64,000 bases of DNA from Desulfosporosinus acididurans. Lineage in GTDB: Bacteria > Bacillota > Desulfitobacteriia > Desulfitobacteriales > Desulfitobacteriaceae. The stretch covers positions 248,001 to 312,000 of the forward strand of contig NZ_LDZY01000001.1 in assembly GCF_001029285.1 (NCBI RefSeq), in the 5' to 3' direction. Position 1 is the stretch's first letter. Each line of letters starts with the position of its first letter. The translations under genes were made by a program, and so were the position numbers. Positions 1 to 6,914 of the stretch are shown in pieces. Under the pieces are notes generated by a model that made no database searches, was not told the DNA's origin, and saw only the letters and a list, made by a program, of their open reading frames with translations.

Positions 1-1
1 A

Positions 2-265
2 ATTGAAAGCCAAATATCAGCCATATGCAAATCAAAAAACGGAAGATATTATAAATCAAAATCCAAGTCTGCTAAATATGCAATAATTTTTAGCCCATAT
101 AGCAGACTAAACTCAAATATAGGGCGATTAAGGGAAGAAGGATATAAGGTGACAACACTTGAAAGAGCCCTTCAACATTTTGGCCTTTATCATTTGTTGG
201 ATTATGAGTTAATGGTTCAAAAAGAAAAGGAAGCTATAGATTATTTAAAATCAAGATACTGTTAA
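2..265 (+). CDS. C-terminal fragment of unknown protein (cut by window edge)
   Basis: An open frame runs from the first complete codon to a TAA at 263-265 and gives 87 residues with no start inside the window, so the gene begins to the left. The visible part is basic and mixed in composition: an N-terminal Lys/Ser-rich stretch, then a segment ending LERALQHFGLYHLLDYEL and a charged tail. I do not recognise the family. A perfect hairpin with a T run follows about 50 bases later, which supports a real gene that ends here. It points toward the minus-strand genes beginning at 396, so it marks the edge of a convergent pair. Confidence 0.55.
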   Translation: MESQISAICKSKNGRYYKSKSKSAKYAIIFSPYSRLNSNIGRLREEGYKVTTLERALQHFGLYHLLDYELMVQKEKEAIDYLKSRYC

Positions 266-312
266 ACGAAATATCTTTGCATGAAATGTCAATCATGGTG
301 GATCGGGTAACA

Positions 313-338
313 AAAAAGAGAGCTTAAGCTCTCTTTTT
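313..338. terminator. bidirectional hairpin terminator
   Basis: A perfect 26-base palindrome has a core of GAGAGCTTAAGCTCTC flanked by A5 and T5. It would stop the plus-strand partial gene at 265 and the minus-strand gene ending at 396. Confidence 0.8.
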
Positions 339-395
339 CATGTGGGGATATTACGGGAAGTAACCGCGGTATTCTATACAGTATTAGAAAATACG

Positions 396-644
396 TTACA
401 TCTTCCACAACAACCACTTGCAAGTATTCAATTCGTATTTTAGCTCAAAGCGTTTCAGCTCTCTGTTAATCTCACTTTGGCACTTAAACAGCAACATCCA
501 GTTCCCTGCGATCTTCTCTTCTTCCATGGAGATGACCTGCTCGATCTTGACCTCTTTGTCATCGAGTTTCATGCGGATTGGTTGAGGACGGCCGTTAAGT
601 TCGAACCAAGCTAGGACAGAGATAGGCGTAGCATAAATTTTCAT
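396..644 (-). CDS. 82-aa conserved small protein, intact copy of the R2 family
   Basis: This small protein begins MKIYATPISVLAWFELNGRP and continues with a charged, beta-rich-looking body containing Phe/Trp/Leu and a single Cys. I do not know its function. Its ATG overlaps the stop of the upstream methyltransferase by four bases (ATGA), so it is probably translationally coupled to it. Decayed copies of its first 12-20 codons occur three more times in this window (1558-1610, 3731-3765, 6801-6870), always on the same strand, and each lies downstream of another minus-strand cargo gene. The intact copy here therefore looks like the founder of a recurring 3' flank. No enzyme motif is visible. Confidence 0.7.
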   Translation of the reverse strand: MKIYATPISVLAWFELNGRPQPIRMKLDDKEVKIEQVISMEEEKIAGNWMLLFKCQSEINRELKRFELKYELNTCKWLLWKM

Positions 645-1441
645 TTGTCTATCTCTATCTCATAATTACTTATGAATAATTCCTTGGCAAAGCTGCTTTT
701 ATCGGTTTTGCAAACTGAATATCTTACTTCTATCTCCTTAATGTTAAAGTCGGAATACAGCGCTCGAATCTCCGGATGGTCATTAATACTTAGCAAAAAC
801 TTTCCCTTTATTTTAGCCAGACATTCCTTCAATCTAATATGATCATCTTTAGAAAATGGTTTGCTCCCCTGACTTGTATAATCAGCCAATCCATAATATG
901 GCGGATCACAATAGAAAAACGTTGAAGAACGATCGTAACTTAATATAATCTTCTCGACATCCCTGTTCTCTATAATGGTATTTATCAGCCTGTCCCTCAC
1001 AGAGGTTATGCTTTCCCTTACTCGTTCAAGAGTCATCGGTGGCTTCCTTAAAGGACTAATCATAAAATCCTTCATTAAAGATCCAAAGCTAAAATGTAAT
1101 AGGTAATAAAACCTGACTGCCCTTTTTACATCTGAGGTTCCGCTGAGACTTAGAGCCTTGTATTTCTGGAATATTTCTCTTGAAATAAGTAGATAATCCA
1201 ACGCCTGTATGAATTCTTCGGGCTTTTCCTTTACTACTCGAAAAAAGTTAATTAGTTCAGAGTTTATATCGTTGTAGACTTCTACTTTAGAAGGAACCTT
1301 TTCAAAGAGGACCCAGCCAGCGCCTCCGAAGGGCTCACAGTAGCATACATGCTCTGGTATCATCTTTACGATGGTTTTCCTTAGTCTATATTTGCCACCC
1401 ATCCATTTGATTGGACTATTCAAGTCTTCACCACCAAACAT
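641..1441 (-). CDS. D12-class DNA adenine (N6) methyltransferase
   Basis: The protein is 266 residues and carries the hallmarks of D12/Dam-type N6-adenine methyltransferases: an N-terminal KWMGGKYRLR, a SAM-binding FGGAGWVLFEK at about residues 38-48, and the catalytic DPPY near residue 180. It would methylate adenine in duplex DNA using S-adenosylmethionine. No cognate restriction enzyme is adjacent, so it may be an orphan or phage-type methyltransferase. The ATG at 1441 has no clear ribosome binding site; a TTG at 1423 preceded by GGTGGTGA is an alternative start that keeps the whole conserved domain. The recognition site cannot be read from the sequence. Confidence 0.88.
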   Translation of the reverse strand: MFGGEDLNSPIKWMGGKYRLRKTIVKMIPEHVCYCEPFGGAGWVLFEKVPSKVEVYNDINSELINFFRVVKEKPEEFIQALDYLLISREIFQKYKALSLSGTSDVKRAVRFYYLLHFSFGSLMKDFMISPLRKPPMTLERVRESITSVRDRLINTIIENRDVEKIILSYDRSSTFFYCDPPYYGLADYTSQGSKPFSKDDHIRLKECLAKIKGKFLLSINDHPEIRALYSDFNIKEIEVRYSVCKTDKSSFAKELFISNYEIEIDK

Positions 1442-1510
1442 TTGTATTATTTTGTTAGATCATTTGTTCTAATTATATAACTATAGTTCATGGATGACTA
1501 GCCCCAAAAA

Positions 1511-1536
1511 GCAAAAAATCCCCTCATTAAGAGGGG
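1511..1536 (-). terminator. minus-strand hairpin terminator
   Basis: A CCCCTC/GAGGGG hairpin is followed on the minus strand by a run of six T. It lies after the UPF0489 gene and the R2 relic, separating that unit from the methyltransferase. Confidence 0.7.
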
Positions 1537-1557
1537 ACATCAAGAAAAGTAGTACAT

Positions 1558-1610
1558 CCGTTGATTTCGAATCAGACAAGAACGGAGATGGGGGTGGCGA
1601 TGATTTTTAT
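1558..1610 (-). pseudogene. R2 relic: decayed 5' end of the 82-aa gene
   Basis: Read on the minus strand this translates as IKIIATPISVLV, stop, FEING, matching MKIYATPISVLAWFELNG of the intact 82-aa protein. The start Met is Ile and the Trp codon is TGA. Many differences from the intact copy are silent (GCT/GCC, CCT/CCC, TCT/TCC), so the copy diverged under protein-level selection before it broke. It sits 22 bases after the stop of the UPF0489 gene. Confidence 0.75.
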
Positions 1611-1632
1611 ATTACATTCCTTCCTAATGTAA

Positions 1633-2400
1633 TTATCTCAAACTGCATTCAATCTGAAGCTCATTAAGTAAGGTTGGATAAAATAAGTTATTGTCCAGAA
1701 TATTAAACAAATGATTAGAATTTCGCAAACCTCCACAAAAATCCGGTTCTAAGGCTATAGTCATACCCTTAAGTTTCGGTAAAATCAATTGCATTAGGGG
1801 CGAGTGAGGCGAAATCGTTTTTACCACCTCTTCATCATTGACTAACTTCACATCTACACCCCCACCACAAGCATCCTTACTTTCGGTAAAATAATCCAAA
1901 TCGATATCAAAGTATATCGAGTTAATGTCATCTTTTTTTAGACAATCTATCAATTCATCAATTGTATAAAACACCTTTCCGTTATGTTTTTTGCCAAGAT
2001 AATCTGTAAAAGGAAATATATCATCATACTCTCTCTGCTTGCACAACACGTAGATTTTTGACACTAGATTTAAATATGCCGCCGCTAATATTTGCCCATC
2101 ATTACATGGATTGAGTTTATATGCAGTGAAAATACCTACTTCATTAAAATCATCTCGATTTAGTGCTGTTAAATCATCACATTCCATCTCACTCAATGGG
2201 GCCAAATCTTGATGCCAATCCAGCGATACTAACGTTGAGGGAACATTCTCTGCTTGTAAACTTGCCCATTTAGTCCAATAATAAAAGGCAAAACGGTGTT
2301 CATTTAGTACAGAAACGTTAACAACTTTATCATTATAATCATTATGAAGTATATAATTAAAGGTCCCGGGCATTGTTCTATCTTCATAATTCCAATTCAC
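1633..2400 (-). CDS. UPF0489 family protein (arginase-fold)
   Basis: The 255-residue protein has the two metal-site signatures of the UPF0489 family: SLDWHQDL near residue 58-65 and FDIDLDYF near residue 164-171. The family adopts an arginase/deacetylase-like fold, and some members (OspR type) are peptide arginases that convert arginine to ornithine in ribosomal peptides; whether this member does so is unknown and no precursor peptide gene is adjacent. It starts at a GTG with GGGGGG five bases upstream. The gene is preceded by an R1 promoter block and followed by an R2 relic, so it looks like one cargo gene of the island. Confidence 0.7.
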   Translation of the reverse strand: MNWNYEDRTMPGTFNYILHNDYNDKVVNVSVLNEHRFAFYYWTKWASLQAENVPSTLVSLDWHQDLAPLSEMECDDLTALNRDDFNEVGIFTAYKLNPCNDGQILAAAYLNLVSKIYVLCKQREYDDIFPFTDYLGKKHNGKVFYTIDELIDCLKKDDINSIYFDIDLDYFTESKDACGGGVDVKLVNDEEVVKTISPHSPLMQLILPKLKGMTIALEPDFCGGLRNSNHLFNILDNNLFYPTLLNELQIECSLR

Positions 2401-2506
2401 TTTATCCCCCCTAATAATGAATCAAATGATTTCTTCATTATTAATTAATTGACATCCAACAATTATTTATTAGCCTTTTATTTTTTCTAGCAAAACAAAA
2501 GTATTT

Positions 2507-2548
2507 AGAATCTCACACCTTCCCCGCAAGTAAGGGGAAACTTGTCTA
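2507..2548 (-). promoter_or_regulatory. R1 promoter/operator block, copy A (UPF0489 gene)
   Basis: On the minus strand the block reads GACAAGTTTCCCCTTACTT, then a GC-rich spacer, then TGnGATnnT, a weak extended -10. It contains an inverted repeat CAAGT-N8-ACTTG. The predicted start is about 100 bases before the GTG of the UPF0489 gene. Three further copies occur at 3655, 4008 and 8479. Confidence 0.6.
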
Positions 2549-2664
2549 ATCAAATAAAAGGCTCCCATCATCTCCCATCATTTAGATGAAAGGTCTTAAG
2601 TACTTAAAACAAATACATTACAGTTTTTATAAGAGTAGCTTCTTTCTTATCCAAACTATTGCTT

Positions 2665-3612
2665 TCAAAAGATAGCTTTAATTCTAGTATCCAATTTGTC
2701 ATATAGGTCATTTTCAGTTACCCAAACTATATGATTATACTGCCGAGTATCAAAGTGAAGATCTTTAACGTGATCCTCTCTACATGTCCAAATTACCGGT
2801 TTCCCTAAACCAATCGCAAAACCAGCCTCGTAATAAACACCACCACGATTAAAGGTGAAATCTGCTACAACATATTTACATCTCCTTATATCGGCAATGA
2901 TACGATCAGAAATTTGTTCAATATGTTCCTCGTAATCTACTCGAATAGGATTATATCCATTGTCACTAATAGCCTTTGCAATACTATTCTCGTAGACAGT
3001 AATTAAAGAAGGATCAAAAGACATAGCTATAAAGACACTTTTATTATCTTTTTGATCTCCTAGTTCCAATTCTGCGACTTTGCCCCAACCTTTTGGCGTT
3101 AACCGAACCTCATTGGGCAACGATAGACCATTATCTTTTAGCTCAATGAGGTTTTCATCAATCAACTGTTTCATAATATAAAATTGCGCTGTTGTATTAT
3201 TCTTATCAGCATAAAAAAGAGAATAGTCATTAGCCGTTACCTTGATAAAATCACCTGAATATGCAGACAATTTGGCAAGATTTAAAAGAACCAAATCCAG
3301 TCGATCAAAAATCAACCTCGGAAATTGTTCGATAATTTGATCAAGGCCTATACCAGATGGCACTGATAAAGCAGACGTTCTATTAAGACAGATGATGGGT
3401 AGAGATGAGCCTTGAATATATCTATTTCTTAAATATGCAGATATCTTTGCTGAATGTTCATTTCGAGTTGCGTTACCTTTAAAATTTAATAAAGATAAAG
3501 CTTCATGATGTATAGCGTATTCACCACAAACTGGACAAGAGAAACTAAGAATCGCACCATTAGTTAATGATTGCTGCGAAGCTGATGTATTATCACAAAT
3601 TGCGCAAGCCAT
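2665..3612 (-). CDS. zinc-ribbon protein with C-terminal deoxyribosyltransferase/TIR-fold domain
   Basis: The 315-residue protein opens with two Cys pairs (CAIC at 3-6 and CPVC near 26-29) that look like a zinc ribbon. A helical middle region follows. The C-terminal 125 residues start KSVFIAMSFD and include YVVADFTFN and GVYYEAGFAIGLGKPVIW, the pattern of the nucleoside 2-deoxyribosyltransferase/TIR-like fold, with the Glu of YEAGFA in the catalytic position. Relatives cleave N-glycosidic bonds in nucleosides or NAD, which suggests a nucleotide-sensing or abortive defence role; this is inference. The start ATG has GGAGG nine bases upstream, and an R1 block lies about 45 bases before it. Confidence 0.7.
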   Translation of the reverse strand: MACAICDNTSASQQSLTNGAILSFSCPVCGEYAIHHEALSLLNFKGNATRNEHSAKISAYLRNRYIQGSSLPIICLNRTSALSVPSGIGLDQIIEQFPRLIFDRLDLVLLNLAKLSAYSGDFIKVTANDYSLFYADKNNTTAQFYIMKQLIDENLIELKDNGLSLPNEVRLTPKGWGKVAELELGDQKDNKSVFIAMSFDPSLITVYENSIAKAISDNGYNPIRVDYEEHIEQISDRIIADIRRCKYVVADFTFNRGGVYYEAGFAIGLGKPVIWTCREDHVKDLHFDTRQYNHIVWVTENDLYDKLDTRIKAIF

Positions 3613-3654
3613 AATTATTACCTCCGTTGAGAAAATCTTTCTTATATGATTAAC

Positions 3655-3696
3655 ATCATCTCATAACTTTTTCGCGAAGTAAGGTGAAAATTGTCC
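3655..3696 (-). promoter_or_regulatory. R1 promoter/operator block, copy B (zinc-ribbon/TIR-fold gene)
   Basis: This is the same block as at 2507, with TTTTTCGCGAAGTAAGG on the plus strand and TGAGATGAT as extended -10 on the minus strand. The predicted leader to the ATG at 3612 is only about 36 bases. The copy is slightly more diverged (GGTGAAAATTG instead of GGGGAAACTTG). Confidence 0.62.
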
Positions 3697-3707
3697 TATA
3701 AACGCAA

Positions 3708-3736
3708 AAATTCCCTCCCACCATTTTCTGGCGAGG
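3708..3736 (-). terminator. minus-strand hairpin terminator
   Basis: An imperfect CCCTCGCCA/TGGTGGGAGGG hairpin is followed by ATTTTTG on the minus strand. It ends the unit that carries the small membrane protein gene at 3818-3979 and overlaps the R2 relic. Confidence 0.5.
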
Positions 3737-3765
3737 GCGGAGATGGGGGTGGCTAGGATTTTCAT
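3731..3765 (-). pseudogene. R2 relic: start of the 82-aa gene
   Basis: The minus strand reads MKILATPISALA, nearly the same as MKIYATPISVLA of the intact copy, and then runs straight into a terminator hairpin. It lies about 50 bases after the stop of the small membrane protein gene. Confidence 0.7.
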
Positions 3766-3817
3766 AGGGTTAGCTCGTAGTTATATAAGTAAGGTGCTTC
3801 CACCATGAATCAAAAAA

Positions 3818-3979
3818 CTATCGCCTTTTTGGTCCTCTTCGTGCAACAAAGTTTACTACGACAGCCAAAACGAATAAGCCCCATAACCATAACGGAATAT
3901 TTGTAACTAAGATTTTTATTGTCCATAGTGCGTAGTGTAATATCGCCAACTGATCAACTTTAAAACTAATAGTAAACAC
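3818..3979 (-). CDS. 53-aa membrane protein driven by an R1 promoter
   Basis: This short frame, from GTG to TAG, gives MFTISFKVDQLAILHYALWT followed by a hydrophobic span (about residues 18-45, ending VLAVVVNFVA) and a basic tail RRGPKRR. That is the pattern of a single-span membrane protein with the positive end inside. The ribosome site is weak (AGGGGTG overlaps the proposed GTG). Support comes mainly from context: an R1 promoter block lies about 30 bases upstream, and an R2 relic and terminator lie downstream, as for the neighbouring cargo genes. The function is unknown; a small membrane effector would fit. Confidence 0.5.
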   Translation of the reverse strand: MFTISFKVDQLAILHYALWTIKILVTNIPLWLWGLFVLAVVVNFVARRGPKRR

Positions 3980-4007
3980 CCCTATTTCACTAGATTAGTA
4001 TTTTTCT

Positions 4008-4049
4008 ATAATCTCACAACCTTTTCGCGAAGTAAGGGGAAACTTGTCT
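4008..4049 (-). promoter_or_regulatory. R1 promoter/operator block, copy C (53-aa membrane protein)
   Basis: Minus strand: TAGACAAGTTTCCCCTTACT, then TTCGCGAAAAGG, then TGAGATTAT as extended -10. The predicted start is about 22 bases before the GTG at 3979. Confidence 0.62.
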
Positions 4050-4055
4050 AAAACG

Positions 4056-4091
4056 AAAAGACGCCAAAGAATTAACCTTCGGCGTCTTTTT
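4056..4091. terminator. bidirectional hairpin terminator
   Basis: AAAAGACGCC pairs with GGCGTCTTTT. It follows the XRE fragment on the minus strand and immediately precedes R1 copy C. Confidence 0.75.
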
Positions 4092-4194
4092 ATGCTCCAA
4101 TATATCTTCCACATTGCAGTCGAGTAAATTGCAAAGCCGGTCAATTACTGACAATGCCACATATTCATCATCCCATAGCTTAGAAGCTAGGTAT
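4079..4194 (-). pseudogene. C-terminal piece of a Cro/CI (XRE) family regulator
   Basis: The minus strand encodes KLWDEYVALSVIDRLCNLLD followed by CNVEDILEHKK, the second half of a small XRE helix-turn-helix protein, with an in-frame TGA just before it and no start. The N-terminal helices are missing, so this is a remnant. The frame runs through the terminator into R1 copy C before stopping. Confidence 0.7.
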
Positions 4195-4328
4195 CATTTA
4201 TGATTGCTCAATAGGGATAACCTGAAAGAATCTTTTTCTTATATTTGAAACCGTTTCGGAGAAAATTTCAGTGTTTATGCTGTATTTGAGGGCAGAACGA
4301 TAACCGCAGTAATAGAAATTGATAAATA

Positions 4329-4437
4329 ACCCCGCCTGACGAGGGCAGCCTGGGTAGCTGTCGAAACCTAACCGGGACAAGCTCCGGGGAGGTCGCGAGA
4401 TCCCGCACCGAGGGAGTAGTACAGCTTCCCTTTACAT
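4329..4437. other. GC-rich block of unknown origin
   Basis: About 110 bases of clearly higher GC (GGGACAAGCTCCGGGGAGG, CGCGAGATCCCGCACCGAGG) sit between AT-rich flanks. No convincing gene crosses it: the open frames on the minus strand lack ribosome sites. Several short self-complementary tracts could fold. It may be a fragment of an inserted element or a structured RNA; I cannot assign it. Confidence 0.4.
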
Positions 4438-4562
4438 CTATTTTGATCTTTGAGAAATAGAAAAGCCCCCATCGTTCAGTGAGGGCCTTAAGGAAAAACT
4501 TTATTGGACAATCCGACATAATATGTATTGCAGTAATGGACATTAGAGCTGTAGTCTTAGTC

Positions 4563-4856
4563 CTATAAATTCAGATTTAAATATACATTATCTATTATTT
4601 CCTGTCTTTTCTTTTTATCGTATATTTCTATTTTTTTTGTTCCAAAATCACCAAGTACTTCTACTCCTTTATTAAAGACGCTCTGGAATTCTTCCATATT
4701 TTCAATAATTAAGTATAAATACCTCTCGCTTGCGTCTATAGAATATATTCCATAATCCGCATTAATTATTTTTTTCATAATAACATCTAGATCCCATCCA
4801 AGACCCCGAAAATCGCGTGCTGTATTTAGATAGATTTCGTCCACAGAAATAGTCAT
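4563..4856 (-). CDS. 97-aa hypothetical protein
   Basis: This is an acidic soluble protein beginning MTISVDEIYLNTARDFRGLG, with repeated Tyr/Ile residues and a Lys-rich stretch near residue 80. The ATG is preceded by AGGAGAGAGG, a strong ribosome binding site, which makes it a real gene. I do not recognise the family. It stands alone between XRE remnants. Confidence 0.6.
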   Translation of the reverse strand: MTISVDEIYLNTARDFRGLGWDLDVIMKKIINADYGIYSIDASERYLYLIIENMEEFQSVFNKGVEVLGDFGTKKIEIYDKKKRQEIIDNVYLNLNL

Positions 4857-5029
4857 TAAACCTCTCTCCTTTGATTTACTTATCCAATTTACATAATATT
4901 ATTACATACCCTTATGCTAAAAAATGTCGAAATTAGACTAAAATCTTTGCGTTTAATAAAGTGTGTAAAACATAAAAATCCCTCCCCCGCACTAAGCGAG
5001 AGAGAAATTTGATATCGATGTCGGAGTTT

Positions 5030-5119
5030 ACTCTCCGGCATCTTTTTATGCTCCAACAGCTCCCCCACACTCACATTGAGATAAGTGCAGAGCTTGTCAA
5101 TCAGGTCTTGCGGGTAATG
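5030..5119 (-). pseudogene. second XRE regulator remnant
   Basis: The minus strand reads YPQDLIDKLCTYLNVSVGEL followed by LEHKKMPES, the C-terminal half of a small Cro/CI regulator, after an in-frame TAG. It is a paralogue of the fragment at 4079-4194 and likewise lacks the DNA-recognition half. Confidence 0.65.
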
Positions 5120-5323
5120 CTACATATCATTGTTATACATATGAGATATTTCATGTGTTTGGGTAGTGTATTGCTGTCTCATAGATGACATAATGTCTAA
5201 AGCAATCGGATAATTAACATACAAATAATATGCACCGGCAATTTCAGCTAGGATGGCACAAACAATTACATAAGCGACAATCGTTGGTTTAATCAATTCC
5301 CTCCACACGCTATATACAGTCAT
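5120..5323 (-). CDS. 67-aa single-span membrane protein
   Basis: The 67-residue protein starts MTVYSVWRELIKPTIVAYVI and has one hydrophobic span (about residues 11-37) followed by a polar, Met/Gln-rich tail. GAGGTGA lies at good distance before the ATG. The family is unknown. It abuts the XRE remnant, so it may once have been its partner. Confidence 0.5.
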   Translation of the reverse strand: MTVYSVWRELIKPTIVAYVIVCAILAEIAGAYYLYVNYPIALDIMSSMRQQYTTQTHEISHMYNNDM

Positions 5324-5473
5324 TTGCTTTCACCTCAGCGTATAGCCTGCCCCTAGCTCCTACCTCTTAAACAATTATCATACTCAGATAAAATCAATAT
5401 TACTATTCTGCATAAATTGCAATTATTTGGCAAGATATCTTCCTTTACTCAGAACAATAGTTTTGGTAAAATC

Positions 5474-5487
5474 AGAACATATATTCT
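5474..5487. promoter_or_regulatory. probable LexA (SOS) box before the Y-family polymerase
   Basis: AGAACATATATTCT is a near-palindrome close to the Gram-positive LexA site CGAACATATGTTCG. It lies 17 bases before the polymerase start, where a repressor would block transcription. Confidence 0.55.
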
Positions 5488-5503
5488 ATGTGGGGTGAAG
5501 GAA

Positions 5504-6757
5504 ATGGGCAAGAGAATCATTTTTCACGTCGATGTTAATTCAGCCTATCTCTCCTGGGAGGCTGTTTACAGGCTTCAGCATGGCGATTCACTTGATTTAA
5601 GAACCATTCCCTCAATTGTTGGCGGCAATCCTGAGACTCGACACGGCATTGTTTTAACGAAGTCAATTCCGGCCAAAAAATATGGCATTCAAACAGGTGA
5701 AACCCTTCATACTGCTTTGGCTAAATGCCCGGAGTTAGTGATTATTCCGCCAAACTATGGATTATATATGCAATGTAGTAAGGCTTTTGGTGATATACTC
5801 CGCGAGTATTCTCCCCTAGTTGAGCAGTATAGCATCGACGAGTATTTCATGGATTTTTCAAATATGGAACGTCTGTTTAAAGACCCTGTTGTGGCTGCCT
5901 ACATGCTAAAGGATCGAATTAAAAGCGAGTTAGGATTCACCGTTAATATAGGAGTTTCTACTAATAAAATCCTTGCTAAAATGGCGTCTGAGCTTCAAAA
6001 GCCTGACAAGGTCCATACAATTTTCCCGGATGAAATCGCAGAGAAAATGTGGGTCCTTCCTATCGAAGAGCTATTTATGGTCGGTCGTGCTACTTCCAAA
6101 AAGTTAAGAAGCCGGGGAATCAGAACAATTGGAGATTTGGCACATTATGACCCTAAACTAATCAAACCCTTTCTACACAGCCATGGGCTACTCGTTTGGA
6201 ATTATGCTAACGGGATCGAATGCAACCCAGTTAGAGAAAATAGGCGACCCATAATTAAAGGGATGGGTAACTCAACAACGATCGCATTTGACATTGACGA
6301 TAGAAAAACCGCACACTTGGTTTTGTTGTCTTTGACCGAGACTGTGGCTACAAGGCTACGGCAATCCGGTTATTGCGCAAGGCTGGTATCTGTCTCGTTT
6401 AGGACAAATGAGTTTTTTGATTGTTCTCACCAAAGAAAGATTTTCTCGGCTATTGACTGCACAAATGCGATATACGAGGTGGCTCGTGAGCTGTTCGACG
6501 AGCTATGGAAGTGTGAACCAATCCGTCATTTAGGCATTAGAGTTTCCGAGCTATGTCAGAATGATTTTCAGCAGATGACCTTTTTTGAGAAGGATTATGC
6601 AAAGCAACGCGCCGTAGATCGGGCAATTGATTCCATACGAGAGAGGTTTGGAAATGGATCGGTATTTAGATCGGCTTTTTTAAATAGTGGGGTACGCTTT
6701 TCTAGTGGTGGAACGATGGATGATGAGGAGTACCCGATGATGTCGAGTCAATTATAG
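5504..6757 (+). CDS. dinB: Y-family DNA polymerase (DinB/Pol IV type)
   Basis: This translesion polymerase has the catalytic N-terminal FHVDVNSAYLSWE, the active-site YSIDEYFMDF (Asp-Glu pair) near residue 108, and the conserved IGVSTNKILAKMAS. The C-terminal little-finger region carries QQMTFF, which fits a beta-clamp binding motif. I chose ATG 5504 (MGKRIIFHV, 417 residues) because GGGGTGAAGG precedes it. A LexA-like box upstream fits SOS induction. Its place inside the island suggests an accessory copy rather than the housekeeping dinB. Confidence 0.87.
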   Translation: MGKRIIFHVDVNSAYLSWEAVYRLQHGDSLDLRTIPSIVGGNPETRHGIVLTKSIPAKKYGIQTGETLHTALAKCPELVIIPPNYGLYMQCSKAFGDILREYSPLVEQYSIDEYFMDFSNMERLFKDPVVAAYMLKDRIKSELGFTVNIGVSTNKILAKMASELQKPDKVHTIFPDEIAEKMWVLPIEELFMVGRATSKKLRSRGIRTIGDLAHYDPKLIKPFLHSHGLLVWNYANGIECNPVRENRRPIIKGMGNSTTIAFDIDDRKTAHLVLLSLTETVATRLRQSGYCARLVSVSFRTNEFFDCSHQRKIFSAIDCTNAIYEVARELFDELWKCEPIRHLGIRVSELCQNDFQQMTFFEKDYAKQRAVDRAIDSIRERFGNGSVFRSAFLNSGVRFSSGGTMDDEEYPMMSSQL

Positions 6758-6762
6758 ACATT

Positions 6763-6796
6763 AAAAAATCCCGACTTCGAAAGTTCGGGATTTTTT
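6763..6796. terminator. bidirectional hairpin terminator
   Basis: A6-TCCCGACTT/AAGTTCGGGA-T6 separates the plus-strand polymerase from the minus-strand dGTPase unit. Confidence 0.85.
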
Positions 6797-6800
6797 GTCC

Positions 6801-6870
6801 GGGCGAGGGCGGCCATTAGTTCAAACCAGACGAGGAAAGAGATGGGGGTAAAGCCAATTTTAAGACTCAT
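6801..6870 (-). pseudogene. R2 relic: most complete decayed copy of the 82-aa gene start
   Basis: The minus strand reads MSLKIGFTPISFLVWFEL, aligning with MKIYATPISVLAWFELNG of the intact protein, and then becomes ALART and runs into the terminator. It lies 45 bases after the dGTPase stop. Confidence 0.7.
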
Positions 6871-6914
6871 TTCCATTTCAATTTAATTAATTCTAGAACA
6901 ACAAACAATTTCTA

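Noticed and set aside
641-1441. Methyltransferase as part of a restriction-modification system
   Set aside because: No endonuclease gene is adjacent; the neighbours are the 82-aa gene and an island gene with its own terminator.
2511-4049. R1 copies as a CRISPR array
   Set aside because: Spacing is irregular (hundreds to thousands of bases), genes lie between the copies, and each copy lies at a promoter position.
4198-4543. Two open frames on the minus strand across the GC-rich block
   Set aside because: No ribosome site, composition is that of the structured block, and one frame ends in XRE remnant territory.
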